From an uncultured Barnesiella sp. (GTDB lineage Bacteria; Bacteroidota; Bacteroidia; Bacteroidales; Barnesiellaceae): a stretch of DNA of 64,000 nucleotides. The notes under the pieces were generated by a model. The model was given only the letters and a program-made list of their open reading frames with translations. It ran no database searches and had not been told where the DNA came from. The DNA lies in the NCBI GenBank assembly GCA_944320995.1, contig CALUJQ010000014.1, forward strand, positions 1 through 64,000, written 5' to 3'. Shown here piece by piece: positions 8,201 to 18,083 of this stretch (positions are counted from its first letter, which is position 1; every line of letters begins with the position of its first letter). A program made the translations under genes and the position numbers.

Positions 8201-8626
8201 ATGACACCTACAAAGCATCAACAAAACTGGCTCCCCGGTATTTTCAACGATTTTTTTGGCAACGAATGGATTGCCAAGACCAACAGTGCGGCTCCGGCGA
8301 TTAATATCGTAGAGACCGATAAGGAGTATGAAGTACAGATCGCGGCTCCCGGTATCACCAAGGACGATTTTGAAATCACGGTTGACAAAGACAATCATTT
8401 GGTTGTGACCGTAGAGCGCAAGCAGGAAGACGATGAAAAAGATAAAAAAGGCCGTTTCTTGCGCCGGGAGTTTTCTTATTCACAGTTTCAACAGACCCTC
8501 ATTTTACCCGATAATGTCGATACCGATGCTATCGAGGCAAAACAATGCAATGGTGTGTTGACGGTAATGATTCCCAAAAAACAGGCTCCCGCAATGGCCG
8601 AGAAAAAGAAGATTGCGGTGAAATAA
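8201..8626 (+). CDS. Small heat shock protein, Hsp20/alpha-crystallin family
   Basis: 141 residues. N-terminal residues about 1-35 are variable (WLPGIFNDFFGNEW), followed by an alpha-crystallin domain from about residue 38 (INIVETDKEYEVQIAAPG) to the conserved NGVLTVMIPK, and a C-terminal tail with an I-x-I/V-like anchor (KIAVK). Members are ATP-independent holdases that bind unfolding proteins in the cytoplasm as large oligomers. The start is supported by AGGAGG at 8189-8194, a strong Shine-Dalgarno sequence that is uncommon in this phylum and suggests high expression. A hairpin precedes the RBS and a terminator follows the gene, so it is probably monocistronic. Confidence 0.95.
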   Translation: MTPTKHQQNWLPGIFNDFFGNEWIAKTNSAAPAINIVETDKEYEVQIAAPGITKDDFEITVDKDNHLVVTVERKQEDDEKDKKGRFLRREFSYSQFQQTLILPDNVDTDAIEAKQCNGVLTVMIPKKQAPAMAEKKKIAVK

Positions 8627-8656
8627 TAGTTCTTTCATATAGCGACATGTAAGGAG

Positions 8657-8690
8657 AGAGAAGAGTGCAAAGCGTACTCTTCTCTTTTAT
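8657..8690 (+). terminator. Terminator between convergent hsp20 and glycosyltransferase genes
   Basis: AGAGAAGAGT pairs with ACTCTTCTCT (10 bp) around a 9-nt loop, followed by TTTATTAT. It ends exactly where the convergent minus-strand gene stops, so it serves hsp20. Confidence 0.8.
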
Positions 8691-9874
8691 TATCGCCAAG
8701 TAAAATTTTTCTTTCGGGAGGTAGCTCCTATTATGTTGAAATATAGGTTTATAATGGGTTGTATGAAAGAAAAGAGGGGTAATGCGAAGAAGAGTTTGGG
8801 AGAGCGGAATATTTTGGCCGCTTTTCGATAAACCGTAACCTTGACGGCAAATAACGAGAAGGCCGAAACCAAAGCCCAAAGAGCAATAATCCAATTGTAC
8901 AAAATACCCCAAACCAATAGGAAAATAAATAGGAAATCAAAGGTATAATCAAAAAATTTGGACAGCCCGAATATGGGTTTGGCCATTGTATGGAGGTATC
9001 TCGAAGTAAAGTCATATTGTAATTTCGACTCTTTCCAAGCCACGTAATTATCGGGGTAAGTAGCCGTTATTTGACCGGCATTTGAAATCTCGATACGGGT
9101 ATTTCCCCGATGAGCGATCTCGTTGATAAACAGATCGTCGTCACCGTAGTGCAGGTGTAGGAATTTAGAAAATCCTTTGTTCTTGAAAAACAACTCTTTG
9201 CGATATGCCAAATTGGAACTTACCCCCATATAGGGGCGGTCGATAAGCGCAAAAGAGAGATAACGAAGCGAAAATAGCAACTGGTCATAAGAGCGATACC
9301 AAAAGGAAAGCCGCTCTTTCTCTTTTCGCTCGGTTGCGGTATATCCCAAAACAATATCAATTCCGGGCACAAAATTTCGCATGACTGAGGCGAGCCATTC
9401 GTTTCCCGAGGGATAACAGTTGGCGTTGGTGAAAACAACAATGTCGTGTCGGGCGGCCTTTACCCCCAGCGTGAGAGCCAGTTTTTTATGGCTCAGGTTG
9501 CGAGAACCCTCGGGGACATACGTGTGGTACAGATTTTTATATTGGGTCTCCAATACCGACAGTATATCTTTGGTATCGTCGGAAGAGTCGTCGTTGACCA
9601 CAATCACCTCGAATTGAGGATATGCTTGGTTCAAAATACGAGGCATGAATTTTATAAGATTCTCGGCATCGTTTTGAGCATAGACAATTACCGATACGGG
9701 CGGAAATTGATCGGAGTATTCTATTTTCCCGGATTCGCTTTTTTTGTGGAATCGGGAAGGCCGGTCGAAAAAATAAAATTGATAGATGATTTCGATAATC
9801 CAAATCAGTCCTAATATTCCCAAAACATAAATTTCCAAAGTGGAAAAATTCCAAGAAAAGTTCAAGTCCATCAT
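8690..9874 (-). CDS. Membrane glycosyltransferase, family 2
   Basis: 394 residues from ATG 9872-9874 (alternative 9869-9871); a longer open frame to 10075 was rejected because its extra part is non-conserved, low in structure and upstream of a -7-like TACGTTTG at 9894-9901. Layout: one N-terminal membrane helix (YVLGILGLIWIIEIIYQF), a GT-A catalytic domain with PPVSVIVYAQND, VIVVNDDSSDDT and a GDDDLF acidic triad, then C-terminal membrane helices. It probably transfers a sugar to a membrane-bound acceptor. It is inverted relative to the adjoining polysaccharide locus and belongs to it by position only. Confidence 0.88.
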   Translation of the reverse strand: MMDLNFSWNFSTLEIYVLGILGLIWIIEIIYQFYFFDRPSRFHKKSESGKIEYSDQFPPVSVIVYAQNDAENLIKFMPRILNQAYPQFEVIVVNDDSSDDTKDILSVLETQYKNLYHTYVPEGSRNLSHKKLALTLGVKAARHDIVVFTNANCYPSGNEWLASVMRNFVPGIDIVLGYTATERKEKERLSFWYRSYDQLLFSLRYLSFALIDRPYMGVSSNLAYRKELFFKNKGFSKFLHLHYGDDDLFINEIAHRGNTRIEISNAGQITATYPDNYVAWKESKLQYDFTSRYLHTMAKPIFGLSKFFDYTFDFLFIFLLVWGILYNWIIALWALVSAFSLFAVKVTVYRKAAKIFRSPKLFFALPLFSFIQPIINLYFNIIGATSRKKNFTWR

Positions 9875-10147
9875 ATCATGATCAAATGAAATGCAAACGT
9901 ACATAAACTTTTTCAAACAGAGTGCTTGAAAAAGGATTAAATGTTTTTTTTTGTCGTATGGGGTGTGAGATATAATTGATCGGTAAAAAACTGTATGTGA
10001 GGCGTCTCTGTCTATAAGGGAAATTCTCGAAAAAAATAGACTGTAAAATTTTAAAAAAGAATTGAGATTCCGCATAATAAAAGGAGATATAGTCTCGTTA
10101 TAATTTAGAATTATACCTTGCTAATTTTACCGAGAAAGAATAGTGTA

Positions 10148-10945
10148 ATGAGAATAAAAGCATTAAGTATTATTGTTTTACTGGTTTCAGTTTCATCTTG
10201 TACAACCAGCAAAACACCTTATTTTGCCAATTTAGATGCAGAACAAATGAGCGGCTTGACCGATGTCGGCAATTATGAATTGCGAATAGCCCCCGATGAT
10301 ATGTTGTCGATTACCGTCTCTTCGGTTGTCCCCGATGCTGCCGCTCCATATAACCTGCCGGCTGTTTCGTATTCCGAGCCCGGGAAAGAAGAGTTGACCA
10401 TTGTTCCCAACCTGCAAGTCTATACGGTGAGTAGAGATGGAGATATTTATTTCCCTATCGTAGGCCGCATCCATGTGGAAGGTATGACCCGGAATGAATT
10501 GGCGAAATTTATAGAAGACAAAATACGGCCCGAATTGGAAGACCCCTTTGTGTTGGTGCAGTTTATGAATTTCAAGGTCGTTGTTTTGGGAGAGGTGAAA
10601 ATCCCGGGACAAATAGCCGTTCAGACAGAGCGAATGTCTATCCTCGATGCCATAGGCGCGGCTGGCGACCTGACAATTTATGGAGAGCGGGAGAATGTCT
10701 TGTTGATACGGGAAGAAAACGGAAAAAGAATTTACCATCGTTTTGATTTGACCGATAAGTCTCTTTTTGAATCGCCCTATTTTTATTTGCGGCAAAACGA
10801 TGTTATTTATGTGATGCCCAATAAGGCTCAGCAAAACAATGCGCGATACAACCAGTTGGCCTCTTACCGCATATCGGTGGCCGGGACTATGGTAAGTGCG
10901 ATTTCGGTTTTGGTTTCACTGGCGATTGCTTTGTTCATTAGATAA
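10148..10945 (+). CDS. Polysaccharide export lipoprotein, Wza family
   Basis: 265 residues from ATG 10148 (an earlier in-frame ATG at 10118 would spoil the signal sequence). A lipoprotein signal ends VSSC (Cys18). The poly_export domain (GNYELRIAPDDMLSITVSS, GDIYFPIVGRIHVEGMT) is followed by a SLBB domain (VVVLGEVKIPGQIAVQTERM) and a C-terminal membrane helix (VSAISVLVSLAIALFIR). The family forms the outer-membrane channel for capsule or exopolysaccharide. It is the first gene of a plus-strand run and is followed after 16 bp by the tyrosine kinase gene. The 270-bp upstream region shows no clear TAnnTTTG promoter and no UpxY/UpxZ-type regulator genes. Confidence 0.93.
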   Translation: MRIKALSIIVLLVSVSSCTTSKTPYFANLDAEQMSGLTDVGNYELRIAPDDMLSITVSSVVPDAAAPYNLPAVSYSEPGKEELTIVPNLQVYTVSRDGDIYFPIVGRIHVEGMTRNELAKFIEDKIRPELEDPFVLVQFMNFKVVVLGEVKIPGQIAVQTERMSILDAIGAAGDLTIYGERENVLLIREENGKRIYHRFDLTDKSLFESPYFYLRQNDVIYVMPNKAQQNNARYNQLASYRISVAGTMVSAISVLVSLAIALFIR

Positions 10946-10961
10946 GAAGGAAAGTTTGTTT

Positions 10962-13304
10962 ATGGAAGGAAATTACAACCTCGACAGGAAAAATGATAAT
11001 ATCGATATAATCGCATTGTGGCACATTGCTCGTAAGAAATGGTATTTGTTTGCCGGTTCGGTATTTATGTGTGTCGCATTGGTCTGTTGTTTTTTAATGA
11101 TAACAAAACCGCTGTATGAAATTTCGGCCGATATTTTGGTGAACGAAGATGAGAAGAAAAGCGGAAGCGGTCTCTCGTCGTTGATGAGTGAAGTCTCGGG
11201 AGGCGGATTTTCATTGGACGGGTTGGTTGGTGGCGGTTCGGTAAATGACGAGGTGTTGGTTATCTCTTCTCATTCACTGATTCGCGAAATGGTGCAACGG
11301 CTTGAATTGAATAAAATCTATACCAGTAAGAAAAACTTCTTTAATAAAACCGAATACTATCAAGATTCACCGCTTACGGTCGATATTCCAACTTCGATGA
11401 TGGATACATTGACAAGAGGTTTTGTCGTTAAGGTTATGATAAGCGATTCGGGGCATAAGATAAAAGTCGTATTAAAGAGGGGATTCTTTAAGACATTAAC
11501 CGAAGTGGAGGCGACCTCTTTTCCTGTAAAAGTAGATTATGGAGAAGGTCTTGTTATCGATACTACCTCGTTTTATAAATCTAAAAAGAAATTTAAATTT
11601 GTAGCTTATATCAATGGATATGACACCCAAGCCGAGTTTTTAGAAAAGAAATTGGATATTGACTTGTCCAATAAGAAGGCAAACGGTATCTCTCTAATGT
11701 TGAAAGAATCCAACAAGCAGCGGGGAAAAGATATTCTGAACACATTGATAGAATGTTATAACGAAGATGCCGTATTCAATAAGAATTTAAAAGCCCGCAA
11801 TATGCTCTCCTTTGTCGAAGAACGTTTGATTACGGTAGAGAATGAGTTGCATGAAGCCGAGCGGATTATCGAAAAATATAAACGGGAAAATGATTTGTCC
11901 GATATAGAAACCGAGGCACAGGTCATTCTTGAAGCAAACAGCCAGTATCGAAAATTGTTGCTCGAGGCAGAAACGCAATATTCGATTATATCGATGGTCG
12001 ATAGTTTCTTGAACAAGCCGGAGAACAAATACTCGTTGGTGCCGGTAACCACCGGCTTACCCGACAAAGGAGCCGCCGAAGCCATCAATGAATATAATAA
12101 ATTGTTGTTGGAGCGAATGCGTCTGTTGCGTACGGCCAAAGATTCCAACCTCTCCTTGCGCACACTTACCGCTCAGATAGACGCCATGCGCGAGAATATA
12201 TTGAATACGGTGGCGAAAGCCAAAGAGAGTGCCGATATTGCTCGTGCCGATTTGAAAAAACAAGAGGTCGAGTTCAAATCACGGTTGCGTGGTTTCCCCG
12301 AACAGGAAAGAGCTTATATGGATATCAAGAGAAATCAATTGATTAAAAACGAGCTGTACACTTTCTTGATGAAGCGTCGGGAAGAAAATTTGATGACATT
12401 GGCCGCTACCTCTCCCAAATGTAGAATTATTAATCCGGCTTATTCCAAAAATAAACCGGTTTTCCCCAAAAAGATCCTCTTTTTGATTATCGGTTTTGGG
12501 ATAGGGTTGATATTGCCCGTCTTTTACTTGTATGGGAAGGCTGTATTTACTACCAAGTTTGCCTCGAAGAACGCTTTACGGCGCTTGACGGATATGCCGA
12601 TTGCTGGGGAAATTTGTCATCATTCATCGTCGAATAGTGTAGTATTCAGGGAGAATAATGCTTCGGCGGTTGCAGAGATGTTCCGCCTATTGCGGTCTAA
12701 TTTGCAATTTATTTTGCCCGATAAAGGGAAAGGCGTACTATTGGTAACTTCGTCTGACCCCGGAGAAGGAAAAACATTCATCGGGATTAATTTGGCATAT
12801 TCGGTAGCCATAACCGGGAAGCGGATCGTTTTGCTCGATTTGGATCTTCGCAGTCCACAAATAGCGTGTCGTTTGGGCCTTCCCGATAATATAGGAATAT
12901 CTGATTTATTGTCGGGCCATAAAGTCGTGAATGAAATAGATCTGGCTCATTATATACAGCGATGCGATGGCCTCGACGTCATAACGGCAGGTCGGGTCTC
13001 TACCAATCCTTCGGAGTTGATACTGTCCGAGAATTTGGATAGTTTGATTTCCGAACTTCGAGAAAAATACGATTATGTGATTATCGACACGGCCCCGGTA
13101 GAAAGAGTTTCCGACACGTTTGCATTGACCCGCTTTGCCGATGCCACATTATATGTATGCCGGGCCAATCACACATCTAAAAATAGTGTATTGAATGCGG
13201 TAGATTTTGCCGCAGAAGGATCTTTGAAAAATGTAATATTTGTATTGAACGACACGGAGGAGAAAAAAACGTACGGATATTTGGCCAAACATGAGAGAGG
13301 GTAA
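10962..13304 (+). CDS. Wzc-type chain-length regulator and BY-kinase
   Basis: 780 residues from ATG 10962, which sits after the wza stop; an in-frame start at 10896 would overlap wza without homology. An N-terminal Wzz domain with a first membrane helix, a long coiled periplasmic region (about residues 250-460), and a second membrane helix (KILFLIIGFGIGLILPVFYL) lead into a cytoplasmic ATPase: Walker A GEGKT at 601-605, Walker A' VLLDLDLRSP, and DYVIIDTAP. The kinase autophosphorylates and, with the export channel, controls polymerisation and export. Oddly, the usual C-terminal Tyr cluster is reduced to TYGYLAKHERG, only two tyrosines. Wza and the Wzy-like polymerase flank it. Confidence 0.93.
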   Translation: MEGNYNLDRKNDNIDIIALWHIARKKWYLFAGSVFMCVALVCCFLMITKPLYEISADILVNEDEKKSGSGLSSLMSEVSGGGFSLDGLVGGGSVNDEVLVISSHSLIREMVQRLELNKIYTSKKNFFNKTEYYQDSPLTVDIPTSMMDTLTRGFVVKVMISDSGHKIKVVLKRGFFKTLTEVEATSFPVKVDYGEGLVIDTTSFYKSKKKFKFVAYINGYDTQAEFLEKKLDIDLSNKKANGISLMLKESNKQRGKDILNTLIECYNEDAVFNKNLKARNMLSFVEERLITVENELHEAERIIEKYKRENDLSDIETEAQVILEANSQYRKLLLEAETQYSIISMVDSFLNKPENKYSLVPVTTGLPDKGAAEAINEYNKLLLERMRLLRTAKDSNLSLRTLTAQIDAMRENILNTVAKAKESADIARADLKKQEVEFKSRLRGFPEQERAYMDIKRNQLIKNELYTFLMKRREENLMTLAATSPKCRIINPAYSKNKPVFPKKILFLIIGFGIGLILPVFYLYGKAVFTTKFASKNALRRLTDMPIAGEICHHSSSNSVVFRENNASAVAEMFRLLRSNLQFILPDKGKGVLLVTSSDPGEGKTFIGINLAYSVAITGKRIVLLDLDLRSPQIACRLGLPDNIGISDLLSGHKVVNEIDLAHYIQRCDGLDVITAGRVSTNPSELILSENLDSLISELREKYDYVIIDTAPVERVSDTFALTRFADATLYVCRANHTSKNSVLNAVDFAAEGSLKNVIFVLNDTEEKKTYGYLAKHERG

Positions 13305-13307
13305 GTA

Positions 13308-14537
13308 ATGGTTTCCTTGAATAAAATATTCTATGGATTATTTATTTTGATGCTCATAGTAGGAGTTTATACCTATCAATTGATGTGGTTTCAAAGCTCC
13401 GATGAGTTGATTACCTTATTGTTTGCGTTCTTGTGTATCTTGGACATACTGAGTAACAAGAATCATCAGCGATATAAAGGCCTTTTGGTGATAATAGGCG
13501 TGATGACCTTCTATTTGCTTTACTCTTTGTTTTTCCTTTCTTACAATACACCCAAGGCTATACTGTATGATTTTTTTATACAGATAAAGCCTTTTATCGC
13601 TTTTTATGTAGCCTATTCCATGGGAGTGGGATTTAATGGCTCCCAAAAACTGTTTTTAAAGAAACTGAGCCTGTCGCTCAGTGTAATCATGCTCATCATA
13701 GTCCTCTCGGGTTTTGGGGCAGAATTTTTCTTTCATGTGGCGTATTATGGCATTATCAGTACTCTTTTGTTTTTGATATATTACTATTGTTCTTGCCCCA
13801 ATATGAGTCGTACGGATACGATTGTCATGCTCTGTATTCTTATGGTAGGGTTTTTGAGTACGCGTTCCAAGTTTTACGGCTTTTTCGTTTTTGCGGTATA
13901 TATCTTGTTTTTGTATAAACCGGGAGTTTTGAAAAAGCTAAGGCTCAAACAATGGATAATGATTGGTTTGGTTTTTTGTACCGTATTGTATGTCGCATGG
14001 GGAAAGATAGATTACTATTTCATATCTTCGGGATTCTTTTCGGGAGAAAGCGATATGGAGGCCTCGTTTGCTCGGGCCGCTTTATATGTTCAAACTCCGC
14101 AGATATTGAAAGACCATTTATTCTTGGGTTCGGGATTGGCTTCGTACGCGACATATTCTTCGGGAGAAGTCGGTTATTCCAGCTTGTATGAGATGTACGA
14201 CTTGGATACGGTTTGGGGATTGGAAGAAGGCGATTGCCCTTTTATTTCCGATACCTTTTTCCCCGAATTGGTTCAGTTTGGCGTCATTGGGACCATATTG
14301 TTTTTCTATTTTTGGATATGGGTATATAAAAAAATAAAACCCACGGTGGCTACCGTAGAAGCAATCCACCTGTATAAGATAGGCCTATTGATTATTGCGT
14401 TTATCGCCATTGAGTCGGTGGCGGGGAGTGCTTTCCTGCAAGGTGGCGGTATTGTGGCTATGATCCTGTTAGGACTCGTTGTAAGAGACATTTCTCGAAT
14501 AAAAGAGAACCAGCAATTTAGATTGAGTAATGAATAG
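13308..14537 (+). CDS. O-antigen/capsule polymerase-like membrane protein (Wzy type)
   Basis: 409 residues, almost entirely hydrophobic with about ten or eleven predicted membrane helices and one larger periplasmic loop (about residues 245-315, containing GLEEGDCPFISDTFFPELV). This topology and the position between wzc and wzx indicate the polymerase that joins lipid-linked repeat units in the periplasm. Sequence conservation in this family is low, so the call rests on topology and context; an O-antigen ligase is the alternative. It follows wzc by 3 bp and overlaps the flippase gene by 8 bp, indicating one transcript and coupled translation. Confidence 0.82.
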   Translation: MVSLNKIFYGLFILMLIVGVYTYQLMWFQSSDELITLLFAFLCILDILSNKNHQRYKGLLVIIGVMTFYLLYSLFFLSYNTPKAILYDFFIQIKPFIAFYVAYSMGVGFNGSQKLFLKKLSLSLSVIMLIIVLSGFGAEFFFHVAYYGIISTLLFLIYYYCSCPNMSRTDTIVMLCILMVGFLSTRSKFYGFFVFAVYILFLYKPGVLKKLRLKQWIMIGLVFCTVLYVAWGKIDYYFISSGFFSGESDMEASFARAALYVQTPQILKDHLFLGSGLASYATYSSGEVGYSSLYEMYDLDTVWGLEEGDCPFISDTFFPELVQFGVIGTILFFYFWIWVYKKIKPTVATVEAIHLYKIGLLIIAFIAIESVAGSAFLQGGGIVAMILLGLVVRDISRIKENQQFRLSNE

Positions 14538-15945
14538 GAGCAAAAAATTTATCAATGATATTTTTATCTATGCCATAGGAAACTTGGGCTCGAAGCTCAT
14601 TACATTCCTATTGGTCCCTTTATACACCTATTTCATTTCGCCCGATGATTTCGGATATTACGATATTGCTTTGAATATTTCTTTTTTAGGAATCGGGGTT
14701 CTCTCTTTCCAGTTAAAAGACGGGGTGTTCCGTTTTCTGTTGGACAATGAAGAGGAAAAAATCAGGAAAAACATTATCACATTTACTTTCCGGTTTCTGT
14801 TACGATCGACGGCCATAGCTTTTGTGCTCGGTTTCATTTGTTCGTTTTTCTTTGATATACTCTATTTGCCATGGATTGTCGCCCTGACGATAGCCTTCAT
14901 GTTTTATGAGATATACATACAAGTAATTCGGGGACTGGGGAAAAATGTCTATTTCGTTTATGCCGGAATCTTGACTTCGTTTTTGACGATTCTGTTTAGC
15001 ATCTTGTTTATTGTCGGGTTGGACTTCGGCGTATTGGGCATTTTTTATGCCAATATTTTGTCCCGACTCTCTTCGATGTTGATTATTGAATGTAAGTTGG
15101 GCATATTGAAAAAATATTTCCGGTATAACTTCACCGACCCGCAGATAAATAGGGAAATCATAAAATACTCGCTTCCCCTTCTTCCTAATGCGCTATGCTG
15201 GTGGATTTTAGGAAGCTCTAACCGCCTGTTTATCGATCATTATTTAGGCCTTGAATCGAATGGTATCTATGCGGTAGCCATGAAGTTTGCCTCTATTCTC
15301 GAAACGTTTTCGCTGATCATTTATCAAGCATGGCAAGAGACGGCGATAAAACAATATGGGTCGCAGGATAAAAATCATTTTTTTTCTTCTGTGTTATATG
15401 CGCAAATGTATATCTTCTCGGCATTTGTGATCATATCTGTTTTTTTGATCAAGTGGAATTATGGTTGGTTGGTCGATGACAATTTCCATGCAAGCGAGCA
15501 ATATCTATTCCCGTTGGGAATATCGGTAATATTTTTCTCTTTGACCTCATTCTTCGACATGGGGTATCAATGTTCCAAGGAGACCGTGAGAAATTTGCCG
15601 GGCGTTTTATTGGCGACAGGATTGAATCTTTTATTGAATTTCCTGTTGATACAGAAATGGGCTATTTGGGGCGTTGTAATCGCATCGATTATGACCTATC
15701 TGTTTTTATTCCTTTTCCGTATGGTCGATTCCCGACGGTTTTTCCGAGTTAAGATTCCCTATGCAGGTGCGATTCCTTTGCTCTGTTGCCTTATCGCCGG
15801 GCTTATTTTTTATGGTATTTCGAGCTTGTATTTGCAATGCATCTGTGTCTTTGTATTGATAGCGGCGATGGTGGTGGGTATGCCTCGATATATAAAGGAA
15901 CAATTAAGGCAGATATTATGGGCTAAATTACAGAAAAAGCCGTAA
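14530..15945 (+). CDS. Polysaccharide flippase, Wzx/MATE-like
   Basis: 471 residues with about twelve to fourteen membrane helices. The N-terminus (FINDIFIYAIGNLGSKLITF followed by LVPLYTYFISPDDFG) matches the polysaccharide biosynthesis/MVF superfamily, which flips undecaprenyl-linked repeat units across the inner membrane. A short hydrophilic first cytoplasmic loop and PDDFGYYD are characteristic. The gene overlaps the polymerase gene by 8 bp. A 51-bp gap separates it from the first glycosyltransferase. A heteropolymer made by the Wzx/Wzy route is therefore expected from this locus. Confidence 0.93.
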   Translation: MNRSKKFINDIFIYAIGNLGSKLITFLLVPLYTYFISPDDFGYYDIALNISFLGIGVLSFQLKDGVFRFLLDNEEEKIRKNIITFTFRFLLRSTAIAFVLGFICSFFFDILYLPWIVALTIAFMFYEIYIQVIRGLGKNVYFVYAGILTSFLTILFSILFIVGLDFGVLGIFYANILSRLSSMLIIECKLGILKKYFRYNFTDPQINREIIKYSLPLLPNALCWWILGSSNRLFIDHYLGLESNGIYAVAMKFASILETFSLIIYQAWQETAIKQYGSQDKNHFFSSVLYAQMYIFSAFVIISVFLIKWNYGWLVDDNFHASEQYLFPLGISVIFFSLTSFFDMGYQCSKETVRNLPGVLLATGLNLLLNFLLIQKWAIWGVVIASIMTYLFLFLFRMVDSRRFFRVKIPYAGAIPLLCCLIAGLIFYGISSLYLQCICVFVLIAAMVVGMPRYIKEQLRQILWAKLQKKP

Positions 15946-15996
15946 TCCCTTACTGTATTGTTGGTGTAAATCGATAAAGGTTAATGAAATAGGATT

Positions 15997-17025
15997 ATGA
16001 ATGTGAAGATATATACACGAAGGAACGATACTAACGATGCCGTGAATTATTATCTGCAAATCATAAAGCAGGCATTGGAAGAAAAATACAAGACGAGCGT
16101 GGAGCAAGTTTTTTCGGTAAAAGATGTACATCGCCAAGATCTTGTGGTTGTGATCTCTCCTGCCGCCTATTTTTATATGTTGTTGAAAAATCCTTTTCAG
16201 CAGGTTATTTTTTGGTTTCAAGGTATATTTGCCGAAGAAGTCGATTATCTTTTCACCGGAGGGAAAAACAGGCTGAAAGTGAAGCTCTTTACCCATTTGG
16301 AACGACATATATTGAAACATGCTCGATTGATTCTTTTCGTCTCGGAAGCAATGCGCCGGTATTATCATGAAAAGTTTGGCTATCAGAAAGAGAATTATCT
16401 TATCATTCCCTGCTTCAATAAGCAAAAAAGTTTGTCGTTCCCGCAAGTAGCCTTGGATATGCCCCAAAAATATGAAACCCCATCTTTTGTATATGCCGGG
16501 TCTATTAGCCGGTGGCAATGCATAGAAGAGACCGTTTACTTGTTTTCACTGATTAAACGGCATTTCCCCCAAGCTACATTGACTTTATTGACTGCTGAAA
16601 GAGAGGAGGCAGAAGCTGTTTTGATGAAATATGATGTTTCGGCCGAGATTAAATATGTGCCATTGAGCGAACTCGATAAGGAATTGCTGAAATATAAATA
16701 TGGTTTTATTCTCAGAAGAGACATTCCATTGAATCGGGTGTCAACGCCTACAAAACTGAGTTCTTATTTGGCAAACGGGGTAATCCCTATCTATTCTACT
16801 GTAATAGAGTCGTTTAAAGAACCCCTTAAAGATAAGGAATATGCCATAGCGGCCGATGTAAATAATTTGGACGAATTGTATGGACAAATAGTCTTGTTTG
16901 AAAAGAAACGTATAAATGTCGAATCCTTGGATCGGGAATATGAAGCCGTGTTTAATGATTTTTATAATGAAACCCGGTATAAGAATGAGCTCATAAAAGC
17001 ATTGGATTCGGTTGGTTGCAAGTAG
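15997..17025 (+). CDS. Glycosyltransferase, GT-B fold
   Basis: 342 residues with the two Rossmann-like halves of a GT-B enzyme: an N-terminal acceptor half (VYYLQ-like start, SPAAYFYMLLKNPF, ILFVSEAMRRYYHEKFG) and a C-terminal nucleotide-sugar half (SFVYAGSISRWQCIEETVYL, then LNRVSTPTKLSSYLANGVIP). The latter resembles the GT4 sugar-phosphate region although the classic E-x7-E motif is not clean. It is expected to add one sugar to the lipid-linked repeat unit on the cytoplasmic side. It lies between the flippase and acyltransferase genes; donor sugar unknown. Confidence 0.82.
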   Translation: MNVKIYTRRNDTNDAVNYYLQIIKQALEEKYKTSVEQVFSVKDVHRQDLVVVISPAAYFYMLLKNPFQQVIFWFQGIFAEEVDYLFTGGKNRLKVKLFTHLERHILKHARLILFVSEAMRRYYHEKFGYQKENYLIIPCFNKQKSLSFPQVALDMPQKYETPSFVYAGSISRWQCIEETVYLFSLIKRHFPQATLTLLTAEREEAEAVLMKYDVSAEIKYVPLSELDKELLKYKYGFILRRDIPLNRVSTPTKLSSYLANGVIPIYSTVIESFKEPLKDKEYAIAADVNNLDELYGQIVLFEKKRINVESLDREYEAVFNDFYNETRYKNELIKALDSVGCK

Positions 17026-17100
17026 GTCGCAGACATTATTTTGAACCCATAAAATCTTTTTACGAGGGACACACATAAATATCGGGATATTGAATTGTAG

Positions 17101-18069
17101 ATGGAAAAAACGCGAAATATCACATTCGATATAGCCAAAGGCATAGGCATCATACTGGTAGTTCTCGGGCATTATACCCCCGAGGAGGCCCCTGCGTGGT
17201 ATATCGGTTTTGTCGATTTCATTTATTGTTTCCACATGCCTTTGTTCTTTATCATTGCAGGGTTCTTTTTTGACCGTTCGACAAGCGATAAAAGTTATTT
17301 GTCGCTGGTAAAGTCGAAGTTCAAGCGGTTGATAGTACCTTATTTTATCCTTTCATGGGTTGTTATAGGCATAAAGATTCTTTTCGACAGTGTCCTGCAC
17401 GTCGAACACCCTGTTGCCATCGAGGCTTTATATCGTGTATTTTATTTGCCTGAGGCCGGTTATTATCTGTGGTTTGTTTATGTGCTATTTCTTATATTTT
17501 GTATAGCTCCGTTTTTTAAGCCGGGCAATCGGCTTACTGTCTTGTCGTTTGTGGCATTGGGGATTGCTTTTTGGCAATCGGCTCCGGAGATTTGTTGTAT
17601 CGGACAGTTGTGCCGTCATCTCATATTTTTTGTATTCGGTATGTGGGTTTCGCGCATAAAATCCTTGGAGAAAGCCATGTATGGATATGCCCCTCTTTGG
17701 GCCGGAGCCACAATCTTGCTCTTTTTCCTGTATCCTGTCGATTTCCCGCAGTCGGTTCTGCGATGGGTTATTGGGGGGATTACAGGATCGTTCATGATTA
17801 TCAGTTTCTCGCAGTTGATAAGAAGAGCAAGCGCTTCGATGACAAGAGCTTTGTCCTATATAGGCAATATGTCGATGACCATCTATCTCTTTCATACCTT
17901 ATTCATGGGAGGGGTTAAGGCAATTTTAACATATATAATCTCGGGAGGAGACATAATAGAATTTATAGTTTCTGCGTTATTTATAATAGGGACGGGAATT
18001 GTTTGTCCTGTTTGCCTCTACAAATGGGTGTGGGCAAAAGGTAAATTTACGTCTCGGATATTTAAATAA
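17101..18069 (+). CDS. Acyltransferase family 3 membrane protein
   Basis: 322 residues with about ten membrane helices. The N-terminus (ITFDIAKGIGIILVVLGHYT, FHMPLFFIIAGFFF) is typical of the acyltransferase-3 family used for O-acetylation of surface polysaccharides; the His in VLGHYT is the usual functional residue. It probably O-acetylates the repeat unit made by this locus, changing antigenicity or charge. A 75-bp gap precedes it and 14 bp separate it from the following glycosyltransferase. The acyl donor and position on the sugar cannot be predicted. Confidence 0.9.
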   Translation: MEKTRNITFDIAKGIGIILVVLGHYTPEEAPAWYIGFVDFIYCFHMPLFFIIAGFFFDRSTSDKSYLSLVKSKFKRLIVPYFILSWVVIGIKILFDSVLHVEHPVAIEALYRVFYLPEAGYYLWFVYVLFLIFCIAPFFKPGNRLTVLSFVALGIAFWQSAPEICCIGQLCRHLIFFVFGMWVSRIKSLEKAMYGYAPLWAGATILLFFLYPVDFPQSVLRWVIGGITGSFMIISFSQLIRRASASMTRALSYIGNMSMTIYLFHTLFMGGVKAILTYIISGGDIIEFIVSALFIIGTGIVCPVCLYKWVWAKGKFTSRIFK

Positions 18070-18083
18070 CCTGAACGTAACCC

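Noticed and set aside
9875..10147. Invertible promoter or UpxY/UpxZ-type control before the polysaccharide locus
   Set aside because: No inverted repeats flanking a promoter, no recombinase and no UpxY/UpxZ genes were seen; the region is simply AT-rich.
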